Of a stretch of DNA of 6,224 bases, positions 1 to 5,835 are shown piece after piece; the stretch's first letter is position 1, and every line of letters starts with the position of its first letter. The stretch lies in assembly GCA_017621195.1 (NCBI GenBank), contig JAGATO010000158.1:1-6224 (forward strand). The letters are read 5' to 3'. This stretch comes from Bacillota bacterium (GTDB lineage: Bacteria > Bacillota > Clostridia > Peptostreptococcales > Anaerovoracaceae). A program made the position numbers and the translations under genes. The notes under the pieces are model-generated. The model saw only the letters and a list, made by a program, of their open reading frames with translations. It did not search any database and was not told the origin of the DNA.

Positions 1-1061
1 CCGCAGGTCCCTCCATGCTACCTTTAGAGGTACTGGAGCAGGCTGCAAAAGAAATGACGAACTATAACGGCTCCGGTATGTCCGTTATGGAAATGAGTCA
101 CCGTTCCGCGGATTTTAAACATATCATCGACACCGCAGAGCAGGATCTGAGAGAGATCATGAACATCCCCGACAACTACAAGGTGCTGTTTCTGCAGGGC
201 GGCGGACATCTGCAGTTCGCCATGGTTGCCGCAAACCTGATGCGTGCATCCAAAAAAGCCGATTACATCGTCACCGGTTCCTGGGCCAAGAAGGCTTCCA
301 AAGAAGCGGCCAAGTACGGCGACGTCAAGGTCGTAGCTTCCTCTGAAGACAAGACCTTCACCTACATTCCCAGAGTAAAGAAGGAAGAATTCCGCGAAGA
401 TGCTGACTACGTCTACATCTGCGCCAACAATACCATCTACGGAAGCCGCTTCACCGAATTCCCGGAAACCGGCGCCATTCCTCTGGTGGCTGACTTCTCT
501 TCCTGCATCTTATCCGAAGAAGTGGACGTCTCCAAATTTGGTCTGATCTGGGCAGGTGCTCAGAAGAACATCGGACCTGCTGGCGTGGTCATCGTCATCA
601 TCCGCGAGGATCTGATCGGCTTCGCTCCCGAGAACACTCCGTCCATGCTGGACTACAAGATCATGGCCGACAACGGCTCCATGTACAACACTCCGCCCAC
701 CTACGGCATCTACATCGCCGGACTGACCTTCCAGTGGATCAAGAGACAGGGCGGCGTCAAGGTTCTGCAGGAGAGAAACGAAGCGAAGGCCAAGATGCTG
801 TACGATTACATCGACAGCTCCAAACTGTACACCGCTCCCGTTGCCAAGGAGGACCGTTCTCTGATGAACGTGGTCTTTGTCACCGGAAATGCCGATCTGG
901 ACAAGAAGTTCGTCGCCGAAGCCAAGGAACACGGTCTTGTCAACCTGAACGGTCACCGTTCCATCGGCGGCATGAGAGCGTCCATCTACAATGCCATGCC
1001 CATTGAAGGCGTGGAAAAGCTGATCGACTTCATGAAGAAGTTCGAAGAGGAAAATGCGTAG
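1..1061 (+). CDS. serC: Phosphoserine aminotransferase SerC (5' end cut by window edge)
   Basis: PLP-dependent cytosolic enzyme that converts 3-phosphohydroxypyruvate plus glutamate to O-phosphoserine and 2-oxoglutarate, the second step of serine synthesis. The frame is open from base 3 and reads AGPS just before the Met at 15. SerC proteins begin with a short stretch ending in FSAGP, so that Met is internal and only about 7-8 residues are missing; full length would be near 360. Numbering from the Met at 15: NGSGMSVMEMSHRS at 18-31, the GGGHLQFA cofactor-phosphate loop at 62-69, Trp90 in TGSW (expected to stack on PLP), Asp160 in VADFSS (pyridine nitrogen), and the Schiff-base Lys184 in GAQKNIGPAG (codon 564-566). 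NTPPTYG (225-231) and GHRSIGGMRASIYNA (313-327) are the dimer-interface and substrate-phosphate segments. All key residues are intact. serA follows 86 bases downstream on the same strand. Promoter and start lie outside the window. Confidence 0.97.
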   Translation, partial: AGPSMLPLEVLEQAAKEMTNYNGSGMSVMEMSHRSADFKHIIDTAEQDLREIMNIPDNYKVLFLQGGGHLQFAMVAANLMRASKKADYIVTGSWAKKASKEAAKYGDVKVVASSEDKTFTYIPRVKKEEFREDADYVYICANNTIYGSRFTEFPETGAIPLVADFSSCILSEEVDVSKFGLIWAGAQKNIGPAGVVIVIIREDLIGFAPENTPSMLDYKIMADNGSMYNTPPTYGIYIAGLTFQWIKRQGGVKVLQERNEAKAKMLYDYIDSSKLYTAPVAKEDRSLMNVVFVTGNADLDKKFVAEAKEHGLVNLNGHRSIGGMRASIYNAMPIEGVEKLIDFMKKFEEENA

Positions 1062-1147
1062 CCTCCCCAGCTGTCCCATGACCGAAACCGACCGTATGAG
1101 TATGTATAAGTATCTATTTTTAGTTAGAAGGAAGTAAATAAATCATC

Positions 1148-2317
1148 ATGTATAATATTGCGACACTCAATAAAATTTCCCACGAAGGCACCTGCCTTCT
1201 GGGACCGAACTACCAGCTGATCGACGATGTGGCCCAGGCGGACGGCGTTCTGGTCCGCAGCGCCGACATGCACTCCATGGAGTTTCCGCCTCAGCTGGTG
1301 GCCATCGCCAGAGCCGGTGCCGGCGTCAACAACATTCCCGTCGATCGCTGCGCCGAGGAAGGCATCGTAGTCTTCAACACCCCCGGTGCTAACGCCAACG
1401 CCGTCAAAGAACTGGTGCTGGGCGCTCTGATTCTGGCCTCCCGTAATCTGGCTCCCGCCCTGTCCTGGACCTCTCAGCTGAGAGAAACCTGCAGCGAGCT
1501 GGGAATCTCCAAATCGGTGGAAAAAGGCAAGAGCAAGTTCGCCGGCTGCGAGATCTACGGAAAGACCCTGGGCGTCATCGGCCTGGGCGCCATCGGCGCG
1601 CAGGTTGCCAATGCGGCAGAAGAACTGGGCATGAAGGTTATCGGCTACGACCCCTACATCACCGTCCACGCCGCCCACATCCTGTCCAACTCCATTCCTG
1701 TCACCGGAAATCTGGATGCCATGCTGCCCCAGTGCGACTACCTGTCCATCCACGTTCCGGCCATGGAAAGCACCAACAAGATGATCAACGCCGATAAGAT
1801 CGCTCTGATGAAGGACGGTGTCATCTTCCTGAACTTCTCCAGAGACAAACTGGTGGATGAGACCGCCATGCTGGCCGCTCTCGAATCCGGAAAGGTGGCC
1901 AAATACGTCAGCGACTTCCCCAACGACACCACGTTAGGAAAGCCCGGCGTCATCTGCACGCCCCATCTGGGAGCTTCCACCCAGGAAGCCGAGGACAACT
2001 GCGCCGTCATGGCCGTACATCAGCTGAAGGATTACATCGAAAACCTGAACATCACCAATTCGGTCAACTTCCCCTCCTGCTCTCTGGGACCGCGGAAGTC
2101 CAAGGCCCGGATCGGCGTTATGAACCGCAACATTCCGAAGATGATCAACAAGATCACCAACATCTTCGCCGATCTGGACATCAACATCAGCGACATGATC
2201 AACCGTTCCAAGGGCGACTACGCCTATACGCTGATCGACGTGGACAGCACCTTCGACGAATCTGCCGTCCGCAAAGCGTTGGAATTCGACGGCATCATCG
2301 CCGTTCGCATCGTATAA
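1148..2317 (+). CDS. serA: D-3-phosphoglycerate dehydrogenase SerA, compact form with ACT domain
   Basis: NAD-dependent oxidation of 3-phosphoglycerate to 3-phosphohydroxypyruvate, the substrate of SerC next door. The protein has 389 residues: a short substrate-binding N-terminal part (1-90), a Rossmann NAD domain with GVIGLGAIG at 142-150 and acidic Asp168 in GYDPY, a return to the substrate domain, and a C-terminal ACT domain (about 320-389) that would be the site of serine feedback or subunit contact. Catalytic Arg232 (NFSRDKLVDE) and His273 (TPHLGAST) are present. The third catalytic position, Glu in E. coli SerA (VFPTEP), appears as Asp260 in DFPND, in a shortened loop. From memory this DFPN(D/E) form recurs in Clostridia and Bacteroidota homologues, so it is probably a functional subtype. 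The start is ATG 1148, preceded by AGAAGGAAG (1126-1134) with 13 bases of spacing, slightly long. The 86-base gap after serC holds no clear promoter or terminator, so serC-serA is probably one transcript. Confidence 0.94.
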   Translation: MYNIATLNKISHEGTCLLGPNYQLIDDVAQADGVLVRSADMHSMEFPPQLVAIARAGAGVNNIPVDRCAEEGIVVFNTPGANANAVKELVLGALILASRNLAPALSWTSQLRETCSELGISKSVEKGKSKFAGCEIYGKTLGVIGLGAIGAQVANAAEELGMKVIGYDPYITVHAAHILSNSIPVTGNLDAMLPQCDYLSIHVPAMESTNKMINADKIALMKDGVIFLNFSRDKLVDETAMLAALESGKVAKYVSDFPNDTTLGKPGVICTPHLGASTQEAEDNCAVMAVHQLKDYIENLNITNSVNFPSCSLGPRKSKARIGVMNRNIPKMINKITNIFADLDINISDMINRSKGDYAYTLIDVDSTFDESAVRKALEFDGIIAVRIV

Positions 2318-2342
2318 TCGCGCGCTCGAGGCGCACTACGAC

Positions 2343-2375
2343 AAAAGAGGCTGTCAAACTCACAGCCTCTTTTTT
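2343..2375. terminator. Bidirectional intrinsic terminator between serA and yihY
   Basis: A perfect 12-bp inverted repeat (2343-2354 with 2362-2373) encloses a 7-base loop. The core is GAGGCTGT paired with ACAGCCTC. On the plus strand it runs into six Ts (2370-2375), 26 bases after the serA stop. On the minus strand the stem is followed by TTTTGT, a weaker T run, about 37 bases after the yihY stop. With the two genes converging, one hairpin can end both transcripts. Confidence 0.9.
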
Positions 2376-2411
2376 ATGTTTTCTATCATATTGTGAATCT
2401 TGTATTGCCTT

Positions 2412-3257
2412 TCATCGGATGTGTTTCGTATCCTCCCAGGCCATGTTGAACAGAATTCCTCCCACGAAGATCGTCCCCAGAAGGTAAAACCAGAACAGCA
2501 GAGCCACGAAAGAGGCCAGGCTTCCGTACACCGCGTCGAAATTGGCAAACGTGGTGACGTAGACCGAGTATCCGAAGGAAGCCACCATCATGGCCACCGC
2601 GGCAACCACGCTGCCGGGAAGGACCTGACGAAACCGCGGCTTATCCACCGGCGAAGCGAAGTAGATGTAGCTGATGACGATGACGTAGACCGCAATGGCG
2701 ATGGGCCAGCGGATCAGATACCAGATATCGTTGAATTCAAAGGGAAGGTGGAGGATTCGATCCATAAAGAGTCCGAACATATCCAAAATCACCTTTCCGT
2801 AAACCAGAGCTACCAGGCTGGCCAGAATCATGCCAAGAAGCAGAACTACGTTCAGAACCGCCCACATCCTCTCCAGGACGAAGCCCTTGATCCGCACCCG
2901 TCCGCTGCGGGCATAGTTGCAGATCCCGACGATGCAGTACTGCACCTTGCTGGCACCCCAGAGGGTAAAAACTACCGTAGCGATGCTGAACGCTCCCGAA
3001 GAACCCGACACCTGAACGTGACGAATGGCCGATTTTACCGCTGTCACTGCCTGAGGGCTGAGGTAATCCTCCGCCAGCTGGCCGATCAGCTCCGGCGTGA
3101 TGGCAAACAGTGCGCACATCTGCACCAGCAGAACGGTCAGCGGAACGATGGACATGACCAGATAAAAGGCCAGCTGTGTACCGGCCCCCTGAAAATAGGG
3201 ATCGCGGTGCAGCCGGATCATTCTGACGGCCAGCGCCAGCCATCTGCGGCGGTTCAT
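2412..3257 (-). CDS. YihY/BrkB-family integral membrane protein
   Basis: Member of the YihY/virulence-factor-BrkB family (once mis-annotated as RNase BN); the molecular function of the family is not settled. The 281-residue protein starts with a basic cytoplasmic tail (MNRRRW) and shows six hydrophobic segments at about 28-50, 88-110, 131-153, 181-201, 214-236 and 244-270, which fits the family's six-helix layout. Family-like motifs are AFYLVMSIVPL (30-40), FTLWGASK (97-104) and YGSLASFVALLFWFYLLG (244-261). There is no cleavable signal peptide. Its ATG overlaps the rdgB stop in an ATGA (3254-3257), and an AAGGA lies 9 bases upstream inside rdgB, so translation is probably coupled to rdgB. 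It is the last gene of the rph-rdgB unit and ends at the shared terminator. The family call is firm; a role is not inferable from the sequence. Confidence 0.92.
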   Translation of the reverse strand: MNRRRWLALAVRMIRLHRDPYFQGAGTQLAFYLVMSIVPLTVLLVQMCALFAITPELIGQLAEDYLSPQAVTAVKSAIRHVQVSGSSGAFSIATVVFTLWGASKVQYCIVGICNYARSGRVRIKGFVLERMWAVLNVVLLLGMILASLVALVYGKVILDMFGLFMDRILHLPFEFNDIWYLIRWPIAIAVYVIVISYIYFASPVDKPRFRQVLPGSVVAAVAMMVASFGYSVYVTTFANFDAVYGSLASFVALLFWFYLLGTIFVGGILFNMAWEDTKHIR

Positions 3258-3850
3258 TCTTCTCTTTCCTTCAGAAGGCGTTCCAGCTCCCGCAGGGCGC
3301 TGGCCCGATGGCTAATCTTATTCTTTTCCTCGGCGGTCAGCTCCGCAAAGGTCTTGGAGAAGCCCTCCGGAACGAACAGCGGATCGTAGCCGAAGCCATT
3401 GGTTCCTCTCTCCTCGAAGATGATGTGTCCGCGGCATTCGCCTCTGGCTACCAGCTTACTTCCGTCGGGATATACCATGGTGATCACCGAAACGAATTTC
3501 GCCGTCCGTTCCTTCATGGGAACATCCGACATAACTGCCAGCAGCTTTACGTTATTCTTGGCATCGTTTCCTTCCTCCCCCGCATATCGGGCCGAGTACA
3601 CGCCGGGAGCGCCTCCCAGAGCGTCCACCATCAGCCCGGAATCGTCGGCGATGGTCACCTGACCGCAGGCTTCCATGATGGCTCTCGCCTTTTTCTCAGA
3701 GTTTTCCTCGAAGGTTTCACCGTCCTCCTCCACTTCAAAATCCGGAACTCCCGCATCCTTTCGGGAAATGATCTCCATGCCCAGAGGCTTTGTGATAGCG
3801 GAAATTTCCTCGATCTTATGCTTGTTCTGAGTCGCCGCTACAATAATCAT
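3254..3850 (-). CDS. rdgB: XTP/dITP pyrophosphatase RdgB (HAM1 family)
   Basis: Cytosolic house-cleaning enzyme that hydrolyses the non-canonical purine nucleotides dITP, ITP and XTP to their monophosphates plus pyrophosphate, keeping deaminated bases out of DNA and RNA. The 198 residues match the family length. Visible motifs in order: ATQNKHKIEEI (6-16, N-terminal nucleotide loop), EEDGETFEENSEKKA (41-55, metal and phosphate side), DDSGL (69-73; Asp69 and Asp70 are the expected metal/catalytic acidic pair), PGVYSARYAG (82-91), GTNGFGYDPLFVPEG (149-163) and KISHRASALR (178-187, purine recognition). The start at ATG 3850 is supported by the strong GGGAGGAAGGA at 3857-3867, 6 bases upstream. 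It lies 28 bases after rph and overlaps the yihY start by 4 bases. rph-rdgB adjacency is common in Bacillota. Confidence 0.97.
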   Translation of the reverse strand: MIIVAATQNKHKIEEISAITKPLGMEIISRKDAGVPDFEVEEDGETFEENSEKKARAIMEACGQVTIADDSGLMVDALGGAPGVYSARYAGEEGNDAKNNVKLLAVMSDVPMKERTAKFVSVITMVYPDGSKLVARGECRGHIIFEERGTNGFGYDPLFVPEGFSKTFAELTAEEKNKISHRASALRELERLLKEREE

Positions 3851-3878
3851 ATCTTTTCCTTCCTCCCGTTTCGGGGAA
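3851..3878 (-). promoter_or_regulatory. rph-rdgB spacer: strong SD that may fold into a small hairpin
   Basis: The 28 bases between the rph TAG and the rdgB ATG read, on the minus strand, TTCCCCG-AAA-CGGGAGGAA followed by GGAAAAGAT. The first part can fold, right after the stop codon, into CCCG/CGGG with an AAA loop, extended past a bulged A by C-G, U-G and U-A pairs. This would hold most of the GGGAGGAA Shine-Dalgarno tract, leaving only the second AAGGA partly free. A ribosome finishing rph would melt it. The SD is plain to see; the regulatory role is inference and the helix is short. Confidence 0.4.
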
Positions 3879-4607
3879 CTACAGCTGACCTATGATCTCT
3901 TTCTGCGCCAGGCACAGTTCTTCACAGCCTTTCTTTGCCAGGGCGATCAACCCCGCCAACTCTTCCGCGGAAAAAGGCGCTTCCTCGCCGGTTCCCTGCA
4001 GCTCTACGAATCTTCCGTCGTCCGTCATGATCACGTTCATGTCCACCTGCGCTCTGGAATCCTCTTCGTAGCACAGATCCAGCATCAGCTGATCCGCTAC
4101 CTTTCCCACGCTGACTGCCGACAGAAATCCCGTTACGGGGACTTCCTCGATCAGACCCTGTTCCTTCATCTTTTTCATGGCCTGAACCATGGCTACAAAG
4201 GCACCGGTGATGGAAGCCGTTCTCGTTCCTCCATCCGCCTGGATCACATCGCAGTCGATGTAGATGCTCCGCTCTCCCAGCCGGTCCAGATCCACCACGG
4301 AGCGCAGAGAACGGCCGATGAGCCGCTGAATCTCCGTGCTTCTTCCGTCCACCTTTCCCTTGACACCGTCACGCATCTTGCGGTTGGCGGTGGAGCCGGG
4401 CAGCATGGCGTATTCGGCGGTAACCCAGCCGCGGCCGCTCCCCTTCAGATGCGGCGCCGTCTTTTCCTCCACGCAGGCCGTGCAGATCACCTTGGTGTTT
4501 CCCGTCTCGATCAGCACTGATCCTGCCGGATGCATCAGATATCCATCGGTCATTTTTAAAGGCCGCAGCTGATCCAGCCTACGGCCGTCCATACGAATCG
4601 TATCCAT
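3879..4607 (-). CDS. rph: Ribonuclease PH
   Basis: Phosphate-dependent 3'-to-5' exoribonuclease that trims the last 3' nucleotides of tRNA precursors; members form a ring-shaped hexamer in the cytoplasm. The 242 residues match the family. Motifs: RMDGRRLDQLRP (5-16), GSVLIETGNTKVICTA (29-44), GRGWVTAEYAMLP (58-70), GRSTEIQRLIGRSLR (88-102, with Arg89 at the phosphate-binding position Arg86 of B. subtilis), DCDVIQADGGTRTASITGAF (118-137, phosphate site Thr128-Arg129), acidic pair Asp177 and Asp183, and VELQGTGEEAPFS (201-213). The usual MLPR is MLPG (Gly71) here, a subgroup variation rather than a catalytic loss. The start ATG 4607 is supported by AAGGA (4615-4619) with 7 bases of spacing, and a promoter lies just upstream. 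First gene of the rph-rdgB-yihY unit. Confidence 0.97.
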   Translation of the reverse strand: MDTIRMDGRRLDQLRPLKMTDGYLMHPAGSVLIETGNTKVICTACVEEKTAPHLKGSGRGWVTAEYAMLPGSTANRKMRDGVKGKVDGRSTEIQRLIGRSLRSVVDLDRLGERSIYIDCDVIQADGGTRTASITGAFVAMVQAMKKMKEQGLIEEVPVTGFLSAVSVGKVADQLMLDLCYEEDSRAQVDMNVIMTDDGRFVELQGTGEEAPFSAEELAGLIALAKKGCEELCLAQKEIIGQL

Positions 4608-4637
4608 TCTCGTTTCCTTTCATACCTTAATTGATTT

Positions 4638-4667
4638 ATTATACCACAGATCGCATCTCCGTGTCTC
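4638..4667 (-). promoter_or_regulatory. Sigma-A type promoter for rph-rdgB-yihY, extended -10
   Basis: On the minus strand a consensus TATAAT (4643 to 4638) is preceded by TGG, giving the extended -10 form TGnTATAAT. Eighteen bases upstream is GAGACA (4667 to 4662), a 4/6 match to TTGACA. A transcript starting about 7 bases past the -10 would have a 5' leader of some 24 bases with the rph SD in it. The -10 is strong; the -35 is weak, as is usual with an extended -10. Confidence 0.78.
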
Positions 4668-4679
4668 CGTCTTTCGCCG

Positions 4680-4706
4680 AAAAAACAGGGCCGGATCTTC
4701 CGGCCC
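4680..4706 (-). terminator. Intrinsic terminator after recX
   Basis: On the minus strand GGGCCGGA (4706-4699), a three-base AGA loop and TCCGGCCC (4695-4688) form a perfect 8-bp GC-rich stem, followed by TG and six Ts (4685-4680). It begins about 20 bases after the recX stop and ends the hydrogenase-PPTase-recX transcript. The rph -35 element lies only about 13 bases further on. Confidence 0.92.
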
Positions 4707-4726
4707 CGATATCTTTCCTGATTCAT

Positions 4727-5224
4727 CTATATTAGGCGATGGATCGCATCGTACGCCGCTCCGGCGGAAAAGCCGGCGGAAGCCAGTTTCCGTGCGATTT
4801 TCGCCTTTTCCTTTTCGGTCAGGGCGGGAGACTCTTCTCCCGGTTCCCGGCCGGAAAGCACAATCCACGCTGCCTTTTGCGCCACTTCCCAGGCAATCTC
4901 CTTCTCCGTCGTCCGGTCATAGACGGTCCGAACCGCCTCTTCGGCGATCTCAGCAGGAACGCCCTTCTCCTGCAATTCGTGGCGGATCCTCACGGGCCCT
5001 CTGCCCTTCTCCATGGAAGATTCCACGAATTTCAAAGCATATCGTTCATCGTCAATAAACGAACATTCGATCAGAAACTCCATGCATTCCGCAATCTCCC
5101 ACTCTTCGTACCCCTTTTTCCTCAGATGCTGCACCACTTCCTTCTCCGTTCTGTCGCCGTATTCCAGCCAGAACATCGCTTCGTCCTTGCAGCCTCTCTG
5201 ATTCTTCTTTTCCTTTACTTCCAT
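4727..5224 (-). CDS. recX: Regulatory protein RecX
   Basis: RecX binds RecA filaments and modulates (usually limits) strand exchange and SOS induction. The chosen product has 165 residues, is all-helical and charged, and fits the family's three tandem three-helix repeats: roughly 11-55 (DEAMFWLEYGDRTEKEV, HLRKKGYEEWEI), 56-103 (FIDDERYALKFVESSMEKGRGPVRIRHEL written in parts: FIDDERYA at 56-63, GRGPVRIRHEL at 74-84, KGVP at 87-90) and 107-165. FIDDERYA and the G-P-RI-ELxxKG stretch are the most telling. The frame also has an ATG at 5251, but that one has no properly spaced SD and would overlap the upstream gene by 37 bases. The ATG at 5224 has GGAG (5233-5236) 8 bases upstream and overlaps the PPTase stop by 10 bases, so I prefer it. 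No recA is in view. Confidence 0.93.
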   Translation of the reverse strand: MEVKEKKNQRGCKDEAMFWLEYGDRTEKEVVQHLRKKGYEEWEIAECMEFLIECSFIDDERYALKFVESSMEKGRGPVRIRHELQEKGVPAEIAEEAVRTVYDRTTEKEIAWEVAQKAAWIVLSGREPGEESPALTEKEKAKIARKLASAGFSAGAAYDAIHRLI

Positions 5225-5823
5225 CGGATCCACTCCATTCCTTCCACACATTCCCCGGGAGCGTACAGCGCCGTTTCCAGCTCCTCCGCCGCTTCTTCAG
5301 AGACGGATCTCCAATCCACCGTCAAAAATCCATCCGCCTGATTTCCTTCTTCAATGACGGAAAACGTCTTCAGTCCCCGGGATATACCTGTACCTAAATA
5401 TTTAACGTAGGCTTCCTTTCTCACCCAGATCCACAATAGCCTCCGCCGGATCTGTTCTTCATCATCTCCGTCCGCCGTAAGCCATTCCAGCTCCTGCTCC
5501 GTACAGATCCGCCGCACCACCGATCGTTTTACACTTCGGGAGCGAAGCTCTCCATCCAAACCCACGGGACCTCTTCCCACTGCGCACATCCACCAGCGTC
5601 CCGTGTGGCTGACCGATACCTGCAGCGTCAGGGGCGACCCGTCCGGCCTGGCCGGATAGGGCTTTCCGCCGGGCGCCTGACGGATGACAAAAAGGGACTC
5701 CTCAACGGGCTCCCCATGTTTCGTTCGATTCTGTTTCGCAGTTTCGTATTGCAGGATGGCTGTCCGCAGCAGCTGACGGCTGTCCGCTGCCTGCCTGCTC
5801 TGATCCCAGAGAAACAATTTCAT
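5215..5823 (-). CDS. Sfp-type 4'-phosphopantetheinyl transferase
   Basis: Transfers the phosphopantetheine arm of coenzyme A to a serine of an acyl or peptidyl carrier protein, with Mg2+. The 202 residues are in the Sfp/Gsp size range (longer than AcpS). Family motifs in order: GGKPYPARPDG (52-62, CoA side), QVSVSHTGRWWMCAV (68-82, with His73 at the conserved SH(S/T) site), PVGLDGE (86-92, Mg2+ ligands Asp90 and Glu92) and WVRKEAYVKYLGTG (133-146, third acidic ligand Glu137 and Lys141). The middle residue of the usual G-(I/V)-D-(I/V/L)-E is Gly91 here. The start at ATG 5823 has AGAGGAA 5 bases upstream, and the gene begins 12 bases after the hydrogenase stop. No carrier-protein, NRPS or PKS gene is visible, so the partner is unknown; it could serve fatty-acid ACP or an unlinked pathway. 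Confidence 0.9.
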   Translation of the reverse strand: MKLFLWDQSRQAADSRQLLRTAILQYETAKQNRTKHGEPVEESLFVIRQAPGGKPYPARPDGSPLTLQVSVSHTGRWWMCAVGRGPVGLDGELRSRSVKRSVVRRICTEQELEWLTADGDDEEQIRRRLLWIWVRKEAYVKYLGTGISRGLKTFSVIEEGNQADGFLTVDWRSVSEEAAEELETALYAPGECVEGMEWIRWK

Positions 5824-5835
5824 CGCAATTCCTCT

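Noticed and set aside
1081..1120. AT-rich TATGTATAAG in the serC-serA gap as a possible -10
   Set aside because: No -35-like hexamer sits at a proper distance, and the hexamer is a weak match. The gap fits a plain intra-operon spacer.
510..1753. Long minus-strand open frames (189 and 209 codons) opposite serC and serA
   Set aside because: The C-ending codon preference of the two serine genes removes stops from the opposite strand. The products look like shadows and the true frames are certain.
2318..2340. GCGC-TCGAG-GCGC repeat just after the serA stop
   Set aside because: Only four base pairs with no T run; the perfect hairpin directly after it explains termination.
2400..3389. A 329-codon plus-strand open frame opposite yihY and the end of rdgB
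   Set aside because: It is antisense to two clearly recognised genes. Its product is rich in His, Arg, Gln and Asp, as expected from the complement of membrane-helix codons, and it has no family-like motif.
3308..3895. A 195-codon plus-strand open frame opposite rdgB
   Set aside because: It mirrors the conserved rdgB frame, has no recognisable motif, and runs across the rph-rdgB junction against the operon direction.
4381..4410. RNase PH with MLPG instead of the usual MLPR
   Set aside because: The phosphate-binding and catalytic residues are intact. This position is also not Arg in other RNase PH groups I recall, so it is likely lineage variation.
5225..5251. Earlier recX start codon at 5251, adding nine residues
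   Set aside because: No SD at a usable distance and a larger overlap with the PPTase gene; the ATG at 5224 has GGAG 8 bases upstream and sits where the family begins.
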